Made by a program: the position numbers and the translations under genes. Under the pieces are notes generated by a model. It was not told the origin of the DNA and did no database searches. It saw nothing but the letters and a program-made list of their open reading frames with translations. A stretch of DNA of 64,000 nucleotides. Origin: Berberis thunbergii. Its lineage: Eukaryota; Streptophyta; Magnoliopsida; Ranunculales; Berberidaceae. This document shows, piece after piece, positions 1 to 10,793 of the stretch; the first letter of the stretch is position 1, and each line of letters starts with the position of its first letter. The DNA lies in NCBI GenBank assembly GCA_003290165.1, contig QNQO01008317.1, forward strand, positions 30,598 to 94,597. Direction: 5' to 3'.

Positions 1-335
1 TTGGTAGTCTTAAATTTTATCTTTTTCAATCACTAATTGTTTTACTTCTATGCCATTAGAGGATTGGATAGGGCCGGTCCATCATCCTGTCCCTCATTTG
101 TTCTCTTCTTAATCTTTAATGCCTAAATCAGACAGTATTCTGCAAGAATGAGTGAAAACATATGCATCAAAGCATGCATTTAGTCATGTGTCTATAGTGT
201 GTAGCTTTTCTATTCTGACGAGAATGAACTGGAAATCATCCTTTATACACTTCATGAGCTTCAAGGAAAAGTGAAATTGGAACCTCGTCAAATTCATGAA
301 TACTATTGTGCGCGGAACGTAGCCCTGATACAATT
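1..335 (-). other. Possible internal remnant of a minus-strand LTR element, including primer-binding site
   Basis: Read on the minus strand, 324-335 gives TTGTATCAGGGC, close to the plant initiator-Met tRNA primer-binding site TGGTATCAGAGC, directly next to the LTR-like block at 336-984. The rest of the stretch has only short open frames with no domain I recognise. It is best read as the start of an internal region cut by the window edge or decayed. Confidence 0.3.
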
Positions 336-984
336 TGTTGCACACACAACGGCGGAAACATAACGACAACTTCTGCGAGAAATGGCGAAGCTGCATCTTA
401 TGGATGAACAAACGATGTTACACACAAAATATAGAAAAAACATATGCAACACGAATCCACCACTGCCTCACCTTAGTTGTGTGTTGTTGATACTTAGTGA
501 AGAAGTAAAGCAAAGAGGAGGTTTTGCTAGCTACTGAACAACTCAAAGTGAGTTATTGAATTTCTTTTGCCGCCTTTCTTGCACCCCACCTCCTCAAGGG
601 GCCTATATAAGGACCCGTTGAGGGGGCTTAGTAATAAGCCCATCATTCCTTGTTAATCACTCCAGTGAGAGTTTGTGAGTGATATCTCATTTGTATCCGA
701 AATTTGTTTCAAAAAATCTGACATCCGATTAGTTTTGGGTTGGATTTTCATTTGTTTATTTGTTGGGGCTCTGTTTGGATTTTATATTTGGGTTTCTTTC
801 AGGAAACCAATTTATACGGGGTGTTTGTAATCTGTCTGTAATCTGAATCTGAAGCAATGAGAGTTGTGATTTGTCATAGACATAGGCAAGTTTATCGAAC
901 CACGTATATTTGTTGTCTCCGGTATTAGTTGTCTTTGTTTGGTAACTTCGCATTTTGATATTTTTCACACTTCCACGCACAACA
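336..984 (-). mobile_element. Copia-type LTR, minus strand
   Basis: On the minus strand the block starts TGTTGTGCGTGG (at 984) and ends GTGTGCAACA (at 336), so it has TG...CA ends. A diverged tRNA-Met primer-binding site follows. A TATATAAGG-like box lies near 605-615 and reads as TATATA on both strands. The partner LTR is not in the window, so this could be a 5' LTR of an element running off the left edge or an LTR plus a short remnant. No coding domain is visible. Confidence 0.45.
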
Positions 985-1191
985 AATACTTCATATTCTA
1001 CTCAAATATTTAGATAATTGAGCCACAGAGTGCACACAAATACCTACATACACTTGCTCGATAAATAATCATGTTTTCAGTGCTGCTAAAGCTTGAATGC
1101 CTTCAAGAAATGACATCTTGATGTCGGAGCCATAGTTGAAATTTGAAATCTTAAGTGAAAACATTTCTCATTGTCAATTTGATGGGTTAGT

Positions 1192-1475
1192 TGTTAGAAT
1201 ATGTAGGATTTGCACTCAACATAGCCAAGCCCAAGTCCAAGATTGATTCACCTCCAAGAAGGAAAGTACGAGAATAGGAAAGTACAAGAATAGGAAAGTC
1301 AGAATAACTAAAGAAGTAAAGTCAGAATAGAAAAGTTAGAATAAGACTCTATTTTGTATAGGAAGTTTTAAACTTCTTATTTCCACAAGTTTAGGTAGAA
1401 TTTAGCTTATATAAGTTTGTATTCAGCCAAGGAATACAAACATAATAATACATTTCTCAAAATATTTTCTTTATA
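1192..1475 (+). repeat. 5' LTR of the TRIM-like element
   Basis: This is the 284-bp left copy, beginning TGTTAGAATATG. It differs from the right copy by point changes and by extra reiterated 'aggaaagt(a)c-agaata' sequence near 1260-1330, which the right copy has in shorter form. Confidence 0.75.
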
Positions 1476-1862
1476 TAGTAACAGAGCAACTTTCTTTAGT
1501 GACCTAAGACTTCGGGGACTCAAGCTCTTCCCTGCCTCCGACGACTATGCTAGATGCAAGAGGCGGGAAAGGAATCGCACTCTGCAACAGAGTTCACGCA
1601 CAATCACGCAATCGGTAAGCTTTTCACGCAATCAACAACTTGCGATTTAGCTAGCAATCAAGAGAATTCGCGGAGCAACGTTATTGTCTCCTTTAAACGC
1701 ATATAACCTGCAATTCACCTCAATACACTTCACAATTTATTTTGTTCAGAACCTCAAAGTTCCATCGTCCCTAATCAACCAAAAAATAAAACAATACTAG
1801 CACCAATGTTGAGCAATGCCAACATTTGTGTTGAGAAATTCTTTTAGCCTTCGTGCTGTGGG

Positions 1863-2170
1863 GGAGTCATGCTTATTCGAGTCGAACCATTAGTCGTTCA
1901 CTCGACAATCGTGATTTCTTCATATCAGAATTGGTGAGTCATGTTGACCACTCGAATCGAACCATTAGTCGTTCACTCGACAATCATGATTTCTTCCTAC
2001 CAAAATTGGAGAGTCATGTTGACCACTCGAATCGAACCGTTAGCTGTTCACTCGACAGCCATGATTTCTACATACTAGAATTTTTTTCAGAATTATCCAA
2101 AATTCGACAATCATGCTAACTCGAGTCTAACCATTAGTAGTTTCACTCAACAATCATGATTTCTTCACCA
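1863..2170 (+). repeat. Tandem repeat, period about 75 bp, about four units
   Basis: Phrases such as CGAACCATTAGTCGTTCACT and CAATCATGATTTCTTC recur at about 75-77-bp spacing, giving three good units and a degenerate fourth. The open frame across it (1853-2119) exists because the unit length is near a multiple of three. I do not regard it as a gene. Confidence 0.8.
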
Positions 2171-2239
2171 AATTGGACTTCAAAGTTTCCTTCAAGTTGC
2201 ACATTTCATCTGCTCCTACATGTTCAGCTTGCGGGGGCA

Positions 2240-2479
2240 TGTTAGAATATGTAGGGTTTGCGCTCAACATAATCAAACTCAAGTCCAAGATTGATTCACC
2301 TCTAAGGAAAAGACAAGAATAGGAAAGTACAAAAATAGGAAAGTCGGAATAAGACTATTTTCTATAGAAAGTTTTAAGTTTTTGTTTCCACAAGGTTAGG
2401 TAGATTTAACTTATATAAGCTTGTATTGAATCAAGGAATAAAAACATAATAATACAATTCTCAAAATATTTTCTTTACA
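2240..2479 (+). repeat. 3' LTR of the TRIM-like element
   Basis: This is the 240-bp right copy, preceded by the G-rich polypurine tract and followed by the TSD base run TTAGC. Confidence 0.75.
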
Positions 2480-3016
2480 TTAGCATATGGTGTAGAAGTT
2501 TCTTTTTAACTAACTTTTGTAGGGTCGGAGACAAATTGCATGAAATTTTGCAGTCTCGGTTTTGAACTCCGATATTTATATAGCTCGGGTCACTTGTGGA
2601 GTCTGACTGTAATTTTGTTTCTTGCTTGCAAGATATGGGATGGAACAGCAACTGCTGCTCTGATCAGTGTGGAATCCATGCATATTAGGTGAATTTTTGG
2701 TCTTGTCCGGGTTACTGAACATAATTTCCAATTTAATGTTATAGTCAATTAAAAGAAGATACTATACAGGCAATTAAGCAAATTAATAGCACTCTAGGAA
2801 GGACCAGGTATATGAGACTGTTCGTTAAAAGAGTTATGTAAATAGGTATTGAATCAGTTTTAACAACTTGGTTATCGGTAGAAAATTCACTAGTAACTCT
2901 TGCACTTAGGTGGTTGTTAATAAAAATTTGTAATTTGTGATTCAGTTCTTTCGATCAGCTGTTAGATAAGAAAAGCATTTACATATATACCTGGCTCAAG
3001 AGTACAATATTCAGAT
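2480..3016. other. Intergenic, possible single exon remnant
   Basis: There is no transposon signature. A short segment at about 2632-2688 is bounded by CAAG and a TTAG|GTGAAT-like donor and could be an exon remnant, but I cannot name it. The rest is AT-rich spacer. Confidence 0.2.
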
Positions 3017-3025
3017 ATACAACAC

Positions 3026-3211
3026 GGAAAATTCTAAATGGCCTGGGAAATCCAGCGAGGTTGACTGCCTGGGAGGGGCGAAGTTACACTTTTGCCCCCC
3101 CTCTCTTTAACAAACTTTTAGAAAAAGTGTTAAAAAGGAGGGGTAAAAATGTAATTTCACCCCTCCCAGGCAGTCAACCTCGCTGGATTCCCAGGCCACC
3201 TAGAATTACTC
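3026..3211. mobile_element. MULE-type MITE (186 bp, near-perfect palindrome)
   Basis: The element is bounded by a perfect 9-bp direct repeat ATACAACAC (3017-3025 and 3212-3220), the duplication length typical of Mutator-like elements. Its two halves are inverted copies. The right end, read inward, starts GAGTAATTCTAGGTGGCCTG and the left end is a close match. The centre has 'ttgcccccc...ctctctttaac' and its inverse. It has no coding capacity. Confidence 0.88.
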
Positions 3212-3220
3212 ATACAACAC

Positions 3221-3449
3221 ATTAAGACCATGCCATTCTTATCAGATGCCTACTGATTAAACCAGCATCTACTAGAGATGGGAACTCTCCTCTTGTTGTA
3301 TACATGGACCTTTTTAATTGTTCGGAGTTCAGGAAGCCACTTTTTCTAGGTATTAACTACCGCAAATTTGGAATCAGACCTGTGTTCAAAGGTTCCACAT
3401 GGATATGCAAAAGGTCATACATACATAATCCATGCCTTGACTTCCATAT
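3221..3449. other. Spacer between MITE and CACTA element
   Basis: It contains an open frame from the ATG at 3304 with no recognisable domain. It is old flanking DNA into which the CACTA element inserted. Confidence 0.25.
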
Positions 3450-3469
3450 ACTCACTACAAAAAAATTTG

Positions 3470-4030
3470 AAATCAGCGAAACGGCTAAAAACCGTCACTG
3501 ATTGAGCTAAAACCGTAGCTAAAAGACATCAGTGACGGCACAACAACCGTCGCTATCCCGTAGCCACATTTATCGTCGCTATTTGATTCAGCGACGGCAA
3601 AATAGTATTAGCCACGGAATAAAACCGTCGCTAAAGTGTAAAACATCCGTCGCTAACTGATTTTTTTTAAAAAAAAATTAAATATTTTTATATTAGCGAC
3701 GGCAATTTGGCCGTGGCTAACAAATTTTTTAAAAAAAATTTAACATTATTTTATATTAGCGACGGCATTTTGGCCGTGGCTAACAGATTTTTTTTTAAAA
3801 AAATTAACATTATTTTTATATTAGCGACGACATTTTAGCCGTAACTAACTGATTTTTTTTAAAAAAATTAATATTATTTTTATATTAGCGACGGCATTTT
3901 AGCCGTGGCTAATTGATTTTTTTTTTAATTTAATATTATTTATTTTTTTAGCGACGGGCATTTTGCCGTGGCTAAATGGTTTTTTTTTAATTTACATTAT
4001 TATTATATTAGCGACGGCAATTTTTTAAAT
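3470..4030. repeat. Left subterminal repeat zone of the CACTA element
   Basis: Roughly 60-bp units hold paired AGCGACGGCA...GCCGTGGCTAA motifs separated by A/T homopolymers. Each unit can fold into a short stem. Confidence 0.85.
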
Positions 4031-4049
4031 TTACATTATTTTTAAATGG

Positions 4050-4063
<14 letters not shown>

Positions 4064-4087
<24 letters not shown>

Positions 4088-4122
4088 TAAAAGATCAGAT
4101 TTCTCTGAGATATCTGAGATTT

Positions 4123-4185
<63 letters not shown>

Positions 4186-4372
4186 TCGGAGATCTCTCCG
4201 AGATCTGAGATTTCGGATCTCGAGAACTTAGATCTTTGCGATTCTCCGAGATCTCAGATCTCCAAGATATCCGAGATCTCAGGTCTCAAATCTCCGAGAT
4301 CCGAGATATCAGAGATCTCAGGTCTCAGATCTCCGAGATGAGAGATCTCAGATCTCCGAGAGAGAGGCGGCG
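4064..4372. repeat. TA microsatellites and GAGATCTC-rich low-complexity DNA
   Basis: Poly-A plus (TA)n runs (about 4072-4088 and 4139-4182) are followed by reiterated CTCCGAGATCTCAGATCT-type sequence to about 4370. The open frame at 4236-4460 translates as a degenerate repeat and is not a credible gene. Confidence 0.8.
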
Positions 4373-4674
4373 GATGAAGGGAGCGAAGAGAGAGGCGGTC
4401 GGGATCGGTGTCGAGGAAGCGGCGGACTTCTCCTCAGTGGGTTTCTTCTCTGGAAGATGAGAGAAAAAAAAAATTTGAGAGAAAATTTTTGTTTAAGTTG
4501 GTTTGTAGAAAAAATTGAAATTTATATAGAGAAAGGTAATTGAAGGGGATTGGTTGTGTTAGTTTCACGCGGATCGAAGACGTGGTTTGGTTTAGTGCGT
4601 TGGATTGAGCTAAATTTTGGGTGTTATTAACGGTTGAGATGAGATTTCACGCGGATCGGTGATATTTTTTTAAA

Positions 4675-5340
4675 AAACCAATTAGTATGTCGTCGCTAAC
4701 CTCTTTACTGTTTTTTTTTAAAACCAATTAGCGACGGCTACTGTTTTTTTTTTAAAACCAATTAGCGACGGCCTACTTGCCGTGGCTAACCTCTTTAATG
4801 TTTTTTTAAACCAATTAGCGACGGCAATTATGCCGTCACTAACCTCTTGACTGTTTTTTTTAAAAAAAACAATTAGCGACGGCAATTCTGTAATGTTTTT
4901 TTCAAACCAATTAGAGACGGCAATTAAGCCGTCGCTAACCTCTTTAGTTTTTTTTAAACCAATTAGCGTCGCTAACCTCTTTAGTGTATTTTTTTAAACC
5001 AATTAGCGACGGCAAACCTCTTTACTGTTTTTTTAAAAAAAAAACCAATTAGCAACGGCCTACTTGCCGTCGCTAACCTCTTTAATGTTTTTTTAAACCA
5101 ATTAGCGACGACAATTACCTCTTTACTTTTTTTTTAAACCAATTAGCGACGGCTTACTTGTCGTCGCTAACCTCTTTAATGTTTTTTTTAAACCAATTAG
5201 CGACGGCAATTATGCCATCGCTAACCTCTTTACTGTTTTTTTTAAACCAATTAGCGACGGCAAACCTCTTTACTGTTTTTTTTAAAAAAAAAACCAATTA
5301 GCGACGGCCTACTTGCCGTCGCTAACCTCTTTAGTTTTTT
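4675..5340. repeat. Internal block of CACTA subterminal-type repeats
   Basis: At least ten units of 'aaaccaattagcgacggc ... gccgtcgctaacctcttt' occur here. This resembles a subterminal zone but sits 1.2 kb inside the element, which may mean a deleted or nested relative. Confidence 0.75.
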
Positions 5341-5344
5341 ATTT

Positions 5345-7530
5345 TTTTAAACCTCTTATTTGATCTTCTTTGATCTTTTTTATCTGATCTTTTTTGGTCT
5401 TATTTGATCTGATCTTCTTTGATTTGATCTTCTTTGATCTAATCTTCTTTGATCTAATCTGATCTTATTTGATATTCTTTGATCTGATCTTCTCTGATTT
5501 GATTAGATTTTCTTTGAACTTCTTTGATTTTCTTTGATGTTCTTTGATCTTTTTTTATCTGAACTTCTTTGATCTTCTTTGGTCTTCTTTGACCTTCTTC
5601 GATCTTATTTGATATTCTTTGATCTGATCTTCCTTGATCTTCTTTGATCTTCTTTTATCTTTTTTGATCTGATCTTCTTTTATCTTTTTTGATCTGATCT
5701 TCTTTGATCTTCTTTGGTCTTCTTTGATCTTCTTTGATCTTCTTCGATCTTATTTGATATTCTTCGATCTTATATGATATTCTTTGATCTGATCTTCTTC
5801 GATTTGATCTGATCTGATCTTATTTGATATTCTTTGATCTGATCTTCTTTGATCTGATTTGATATTCTTTGAACTTCTTTGATCTTCTTTGATTTTCTTT
5901 GATCTTTTTTATCTGATCTTCTTTGGTCTTCTTTGATCTTCTTCGATCTTATTTGATATTCTTTGATCTGATCTTCCTTGATCTTCTCTGATCTTCTTTG
6001 ATCTTCTTTTATCTTTTTTGATATGATCTTCTTTGGTCTTCTTTGATCTTCTTCGATCTGATCTTCTTTGATTTGATCTTCTTTGATCTGATCTTTTTTT
6101 ATCTGATCTGATCTTTTTTATCTTCTTTGATCTTATTTGATATTCTTTGATCTGATCTTCTCTGATCTTCTTTGATTTTCTTTGAACTTCTTTGATCTTC
6201 TTTGATCTTTTTTGATCTGATCTTTTTTGGTCTTCTTTGATCTTCTTCGATCTTATTTGATATTCTTTGATCTGATCTTCCTTGATCTTCTCTGATATTC
6301 TTTGATCTTCTTTGAATTCTTTGATCTTCTTGGATCTTCATTGATCTTCTTTTATCTTTTTTGATCTGATATTCTTTGGTCTTCTTTGATCTTCTTTGAT
6401 CTTCTTCGATCTTATTTGATATTCTTTGATCTGATCTTCTCTGGTCTTATTTGATATTCTTTGAACTACTTTGATTTTCTTTGATCTTATCTGGTTTTCT
6501 TTGATCTGATCTGATCTTCTTTGAACTTCTCTGATCTTATTTGATTTTCTTTGATCTTTTTTATCTGGTCTGATCTGATCTTCTTTGATCTGATCTTTTT
6601 TATCTGATCTTATTTGGTCTTCTTTGATCTTATTTGATCTGATATTCTTTGATCTTCTTTGATATGATCTGATCTTATTTGATTTTATTTGATCTTCTTT
6701 GGTCTAATTTGATCTGATCTTCTTTGATCTGATATTTTTTTATCTGATCTTCTTTGGTCTTCTTTGATCTGATATTCTTTGATCTTCTTTGATCTGATCT
6801 TCATTGATCTAATATTCTTTGATCTACTTTTAACTTCTTTGATCTTTTTTGATCTGATCTGATTTAATCTAATCTCTTTGATCTACTTTTAACTTCTTTG
6901 ATCTTCTTTGATCTGATCTGATCTTATCTTATCTTTTTTTTTTATCTTCTTTGATCTAATCTTCTTTGATCTACTTTTAACTTCTTTGATCTTCTTTTAA
7001 CTTCTTTGATCTGATATTCTTTGATCTTCTTTGATCTGATCTGATATTCTTTGATCTGATCTGATCTGATTTTCTTTGATCTAATCTGATCTACTTTGAT
7101 CTAATCTTCTGTGATATTCTTTTAACTTATTTGATTTGATCTTCTTTTATCTTCTTTGATCTTCTATGATCTTGTTTGATCTGATCTGATCTTATTTGAT
7201 CTTCTTAGATATTTTTTTTATCTGATCTTCCTTGATCTAATCTTCTTTGATCTTTTCTGATATTCTTTGATCTGATCTGATCTTCTTTGAATTTCTTTGA
7301 TCTGATCTTTTTTTATCTTCTTTGATATTCTTTTATCTGATCTAATTTGATCTGATCTGATCTTATTTGATCTTCTCTGATCTTCTTTGAATTTATTTGA
7401 TCCGATCTTATCTTCTTTGATCTTTTTAGATCTTCTTTGATCTCATCTGATTTTTTTTATCTGATCTTCTTTTATCTTCTTTGATATGATCTGATTTTTT
7501 TATTTGATCATCTTTTATCTTCTTTTTATT
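5345..7530. repeat. GATC-rich satellite array, about 2.2 kb
   Basis: Irregular reiteration of TTTGATCTTC and TGATCTGATC modules continues without a break, with strand asymmetry (T-rich on plus). The minus-strand open frame at 6099-6341 translates as low-complexity K/R/D/Q/I and is an artefact of the repeat. Confidence 0.9.
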
Positions 7531-7831
7531 CGAAAATGTGTTATTGGAGATTTTATCCAGTTTATAAATATATAGCTATTTTGCTTTATATAATTTAAAA
7601 AAAAAATTCACATTTAGCTACGGTATTTTGACCGTAGCTAACAAAAAAATAATTTGTAAACATTAGCTACGGCCCTAGTGTCGTCGCTATATTGTTTTCT
7701 TAAAAAAAAAAAATTTAAATGACATTAGCTACGGTATTTAGACCGTGGCTAACAAAAAAAAATTGTAAACATTAGCTACGGCCTTAGTGTCATCGCTAAT
7801 ATAAAAATTTTAATATAAAAAAAAAAGTTTC

Positions 7832-7899
7832 ATTGGCGAGATTCGAACACGGGTCGCCTAGGTGAAAACTAAGTCTCCTAACCGGGCTGGACAAAAATG
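7832..7899 (-). ncRNA. tRNA-Glu(UUC)-like module 1 inside the CACTA element
   Basis: On the minus strand there is a D-arm-like GTCCAGCCCGGTTAGGAGAC, an anticodon loop TTTTCAC (anticodon UUC), and a T-arm GTGTTCGAATCTC that resembles a Pol III B box. The acceptor stem does not pair, so it is not a working tRNA gene. It is a tRNA-derived module carried by the transposon. Confidence 0.6.
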
Positions 7900-8082
7900 T
7901 GTTATTGGTGATTTTATCTAGTTTATAAATATATCGCGATTTTGCTTTATATAATTTAAAAACAAAAATTCACATTTAGCTACGGTATTTTGACCGTAGC
8001 TAACAAAAAAAAAAACTGTAAACATTAGCTACGGCCCTAGTGTCGTCGCTAATATAAAACTTTTAATATATAAAAAAATTTC

Positions 8083-8149
8083 ATTGGCGGGATTCGAACC
8101 CAGGTCGCCTAGGTGAAAACTAGGTCTCCTATTGGGATGGACGAAAATG
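8083..8149 (-). ncRNA. tRNA-Glu(UUC)-like module 2 inside the CACTA element
   Basis: This is a second copy of the same module. The anticodon arm CCTAG-TTTTCAC-CTAGG is perfectly paired and the T-arm GGGTTCGAATCCC is an excellent B box. The D-arm is more decayed than in module 1. No acceptor stem is visible. Confidence 0.62.
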
Positions 8150-9120
8150 TGTTATTAGTAATTTTATCCAGTTTCTAAATATATAGCGATTTTGCTTTAT
8201 ATAATTTTTAAAAAAAATTCATATTTAGCTACGGTATTTTGACCGTAGCTAACAAATTTTTTTTTTGTAAACATTAGCTACGGCCCTAGTGCCGTCGCTA
8301 TATTGTTTTCTTAAATTTTTTTTAAAAAAAATGACATTAGCTACGATATTTGGGCCGTGGCTAACAAAAAAATTTGTAAACATTAGCTACGGTCTTAGTG
8401 CCGTCGCTATATTGTTTTCTTATAATTTTTTTTTAAAAATCACAAAAACATTTCTAAACATTAGCTACGGCTGTATTGCCATCGCTAAGTTGTTTTGTTA
8501 TATATTTTTTTAAATCACATTAGCGACGGTATGTGGACCGTAGCTAACAAATTTTTTTTCTAAACTTAGCTACGGCCCGCGTGCCGTCGCTAAGGTGTTT
8601 TCCTATAATTTTTTTTTAAAATCACAAAAACATTTCTAAACATTAGCTACGGCTGTATTGCCGTCGCTAAGTTGTTTTGTTATATTTTTTTAAATAAAAA
8701 TCACATTAGCTACGGCCCTCCTGCCGTCGCTAAGGTGTTTTCCTATAATTTTTTTTAAAAAAATCATAAAAATATTTCTAAACATTAGCTACGGCTGTAT
8801 TGCCGTCGCTAAGTTGTTTTGTTATATTTTTTTAAAAAAAAATCACATTAGCGACGGTATGTGGACCGTAGCTAACAAAATTTTTTTCTAAACCTTAGCT
8901 ATGGCCAAAGTGTCGTCGCTAAGTTGTTTTGTTATATTTAAAAAAAAATCACATTAGCTACGGTCTGAATGTCGTCGCTAATCCTCGTACTAGCGACGGT
9001 TTTAAACCGTCGCAAAACGGTTAGCGACGGTTATTTTAATTTATGTACCGAAACCGTGGCAGAAACCATAGCGACGGTTTTTTAAAACCGTCGCTAATTT
9101 TGGTTTTTTTTGTAGTGACT

Positions 9121-9488
9121 ATATGAATGTCTTTTAGAACACACAAAAAGCTTTTAGAGAGATTGATGATTTAGTTGTAGAAAATCCATCCAAAGAATTC
9201 AATTTCAAGAGTCGGTTAGGCCGGATCCTTTTGGGGAAGAAAAATGTATCGTAGTGAAAGAACAAACAACAAAGAAGGAATTGAAGAGAGAAACAATAGA
9301 ACAGGTAACTAGCTTTGGCTAGTCCCAAAGGAGCTAGGCACAACAAAGCTCTTATCATCAATCTCTTTACTTGCAGTGCCTGGGTTTCGTGCTAGGCACC
9401 GACCTATTTATTCATAGCAAATTTTGCTGCAGACTTAGCAATACATTTTCATCAAGATGAACAGAGATGAACATGTAGTCCAAGCAGC
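9121..9488. other. Flanking spacer, no gene recognised
   Basis: It continues the DNA interrupted by the CACTA element. Short open frames on both strands have no recognisable domain. Confidence 0.25.
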
Positions 9489-9860
9489 TTAAGTTTCATT
9501 TGCCAACAAGTGATAACATGTACCCTGATAAATTAAGGAGTGAATACTGATTGTTGCAAAAAAGACAGCCTTTCTCTTCCTAAAGAAGCTCTCCTTGTCA
9601 AAATTTTGTGTTTGTGTCAAACATTCAATACAAAGAAAGAAAGATATATAGAAGTAGCTAGGAGGATCAAGATCATGAAAAGAAGAATCTTCGCCACCGC
9701 AAGGTAGAAATTGAGTTTCATGAAAACACAGCCACACACAAAAAAAAGTCGACTCTTTCTTACTTGGATTAGGTGAAAGCAGGTTTGCGCTTAATGGGAT
9801 ATCCATGGCATAACCTTCTGCAGCCTCCAGCATATGCCAAAGCTTCATGCATGGAATCAT
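9489..9860 (-). CDS. Hypothetical open frame, possibly a terminal exon remnant
   Basis: This minus-strand frame of 123 codons begins M-I-P-C-M-K-L-W-H-M-L-E-A-A-E-G-Y. The first 40 residues look protein-like (mixed hydrophobic and acidic residues), while the rest is Cys/Phe-rich and looks like read-through of non-coding DNA. I do not recognise a family and see no clear splice sites or upstream exons. It is more likely a gene remnant than an active gene. Confidence 0.2.
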   Translation of the reverse strand: MIPCMKLWHMLEAAEGYAMDIPLSANLLSPNPSKKESTFFCVWLCFHETQFLPCGGEDSSFHDLDPPSYFYISFFLCIECLTQTQNFDKESFFRKRKAVFFATISIHSLIYQGTCYHLLANET

Positions 9861-10026
9861 TCCATCTTTTTGGACTTAGAGGCGATTTGGGGGATTTAGG
9901 GGCTCTTTTGTCCATATTTCTAAAATTATTTTTAGGCCATTAGATTGATCTCGCAAGAGATCTGAGACGCTCAAACTAGGTCTCTCATCACCTTGGGTTT
10001 CCTGACGCAGAACCTCGGGCGAGGCA

Positions 10027-10793
10027 ACTAAACCTGCTCCCCGTTCGTTCTTGCAAGCTTTGGGAGTGATGAAGAAAGTTGTCATTGACAGAGAACGGCT
10101 AGAAAAAAAAACCCGTTTTCAAAAAGAAGGCAACCCTGCTATCTCGCTAACAAAATTGGATGCCTCCCAACTTGATAGACATGCTGAAAAGTTTATCATG
10201 GTGCTCAAGTTTTCTAATTATCGACCTGCTTTGGAAGCCATTTGGGAAACCATTCACAGTTTTGGGGCCTTAATGGAGACTTTACAATGGGGTTGCTTGA
10301 CCCTAGACATGTGATTGTGAGATTTCATTCAAAAGAAGAAGTGAACAAAGCCCTATCACGTGAATCTTTCTTGATCTGTGGAGTGAAGTTTAAAGCCTTC
10401 CGTTGGCATCAAGGATTCAGCCAAAAGGCTGATCCGGTTCAGGTTCCTCTTTGAATTGATTTACCAGGCCTTCCGCTTCAATATTTTCATCTTGTGTTTC
10501 TTGAGGAGGTAGGAGGATCCATTGGTACTTTTTTATGAATAGAAGAGAGTACCCAATGTTATACAAAGCCTAGGAATGCAGGGATATGTGTGGAGATGAA
10601 TCTTTCGATGCCATTCCCACCCAAAATCTGGATTGACACCTCGGGTAGTAATGGTTTCTGGCAAAAGCCCATCTATCCGAGTTTCAAATATTGTGAACAT
10701 TGTTTTATGATCGGGCATCAAGATTCGTACTGTAGAAAACTCCTTGGTCTAAAAAGGGTTCAACCCTCGACAACTTGGGATCATCTAAGGTGA
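10027..10793 (+). pseudogene. LINE-1 ORF1: DUF4283 nucleic-acid-binding protein with CCHC knuckle (broken)
   Basis: The segments 10051-10314, 10242-10454 and 10590-10793 lie in different frames and together cover a plant LINE ORF1. A DUF4283-like part includes GLLDPRHVIVRFHSKEE and RWHQGF, followed by a zinc knuckle C-EH-C-FMI-GH-QDSY-C encoded at 10692-10733. Such proteins bind the LINE RNA. There are at least two frameshifts, and an in-frame stop follows V-Q-V-P-L at 10452-10454. It is not functional. Sequence to about 11600 is the low-complexity ORF1 tail. Confidence 0.75.

Larger units (their letters stand above)
1192..2479 (+). mobile_element. TRIM-like non-autonomous LTR retrotransposon
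   Basis: Two direct repeats, 1192-1475 and 2240-2479, both begin TGTTAGAATATGTAGG and end near TTTCTTTA(T/C)A. The 5 bases on each side are TTAGT and TTAGC, a 4/5 target-site duplication. A primer-binding-like TAGTAACAGAGC sits at 1476-1487 and a G-rich tract (GCGGGGGCA, about 2231-2239) just before the 3' LTR. The 760-bp interior has no gag or pol and holds a tandem repeat, so the element must depend on enzymes from elsewhere. Confidence 0.8.
7531..9110. repeat. Right subterminal zone with three large direct repeats
   Basis: The phrase 'aaaatgtgttattgg(a/t)gattttat' starts units at about 7534, 7894 and 8144, spaced 360 and 250 bp. Each is followed by CATTTAGCTACGGTATTTTG and its inverse. 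From 8200 to the end, 'attagctacggc...gccgtcgcta' units recur about every 60-120 bp. Confidence 0.85.
3453..9117. mobile_element. Non-autonomous CACTA (En/Spm-like) DNA transposon, 5.67 kb
   Basis: It begins CACTACAAAAAAA and ends TTTTTTTGTAGTG, flanked by a 3-bp duplication ACT (3450-3452 and 9118-9120), as expected for CACTA elements. Both subterminal zones are filled with the short motif TTAGCGACGG/CCGTCGCTAA in direct and inverted copies, where the transposase of this superfamily is known to bind. No transposase domain is seen. The interior holds TA microsatellites, a GAGATCTC-rich segment, a third block of the subterminal motif, a long satellite and two tRNA-like modules. It must be mobilised in trans, if at all. 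Confidence 0.92.

Noticed and set aside
6099..6341. 80-codon minus-strand open frame rich in K/D/Q/R/I
   Set aside because: It is a translation of the GATC satellite with no complexity or domain; the array lacks stops on this strand only by composition.
5345..7530. High density of GATC as possible Dam-type methylation or replication signals
   Set aside because: The context is eukaryotic and the GATC density is a by-product of a tandem satellite.
3470..9110. Regularly spaced repeats that could look like a CRISPR array
   Set aside because: The units are palindromic CACTA subterminal motifs with degenerate, A/T-homopolymer spacers in a plant genome, bounded by CACTA ends and an ACT duplication.
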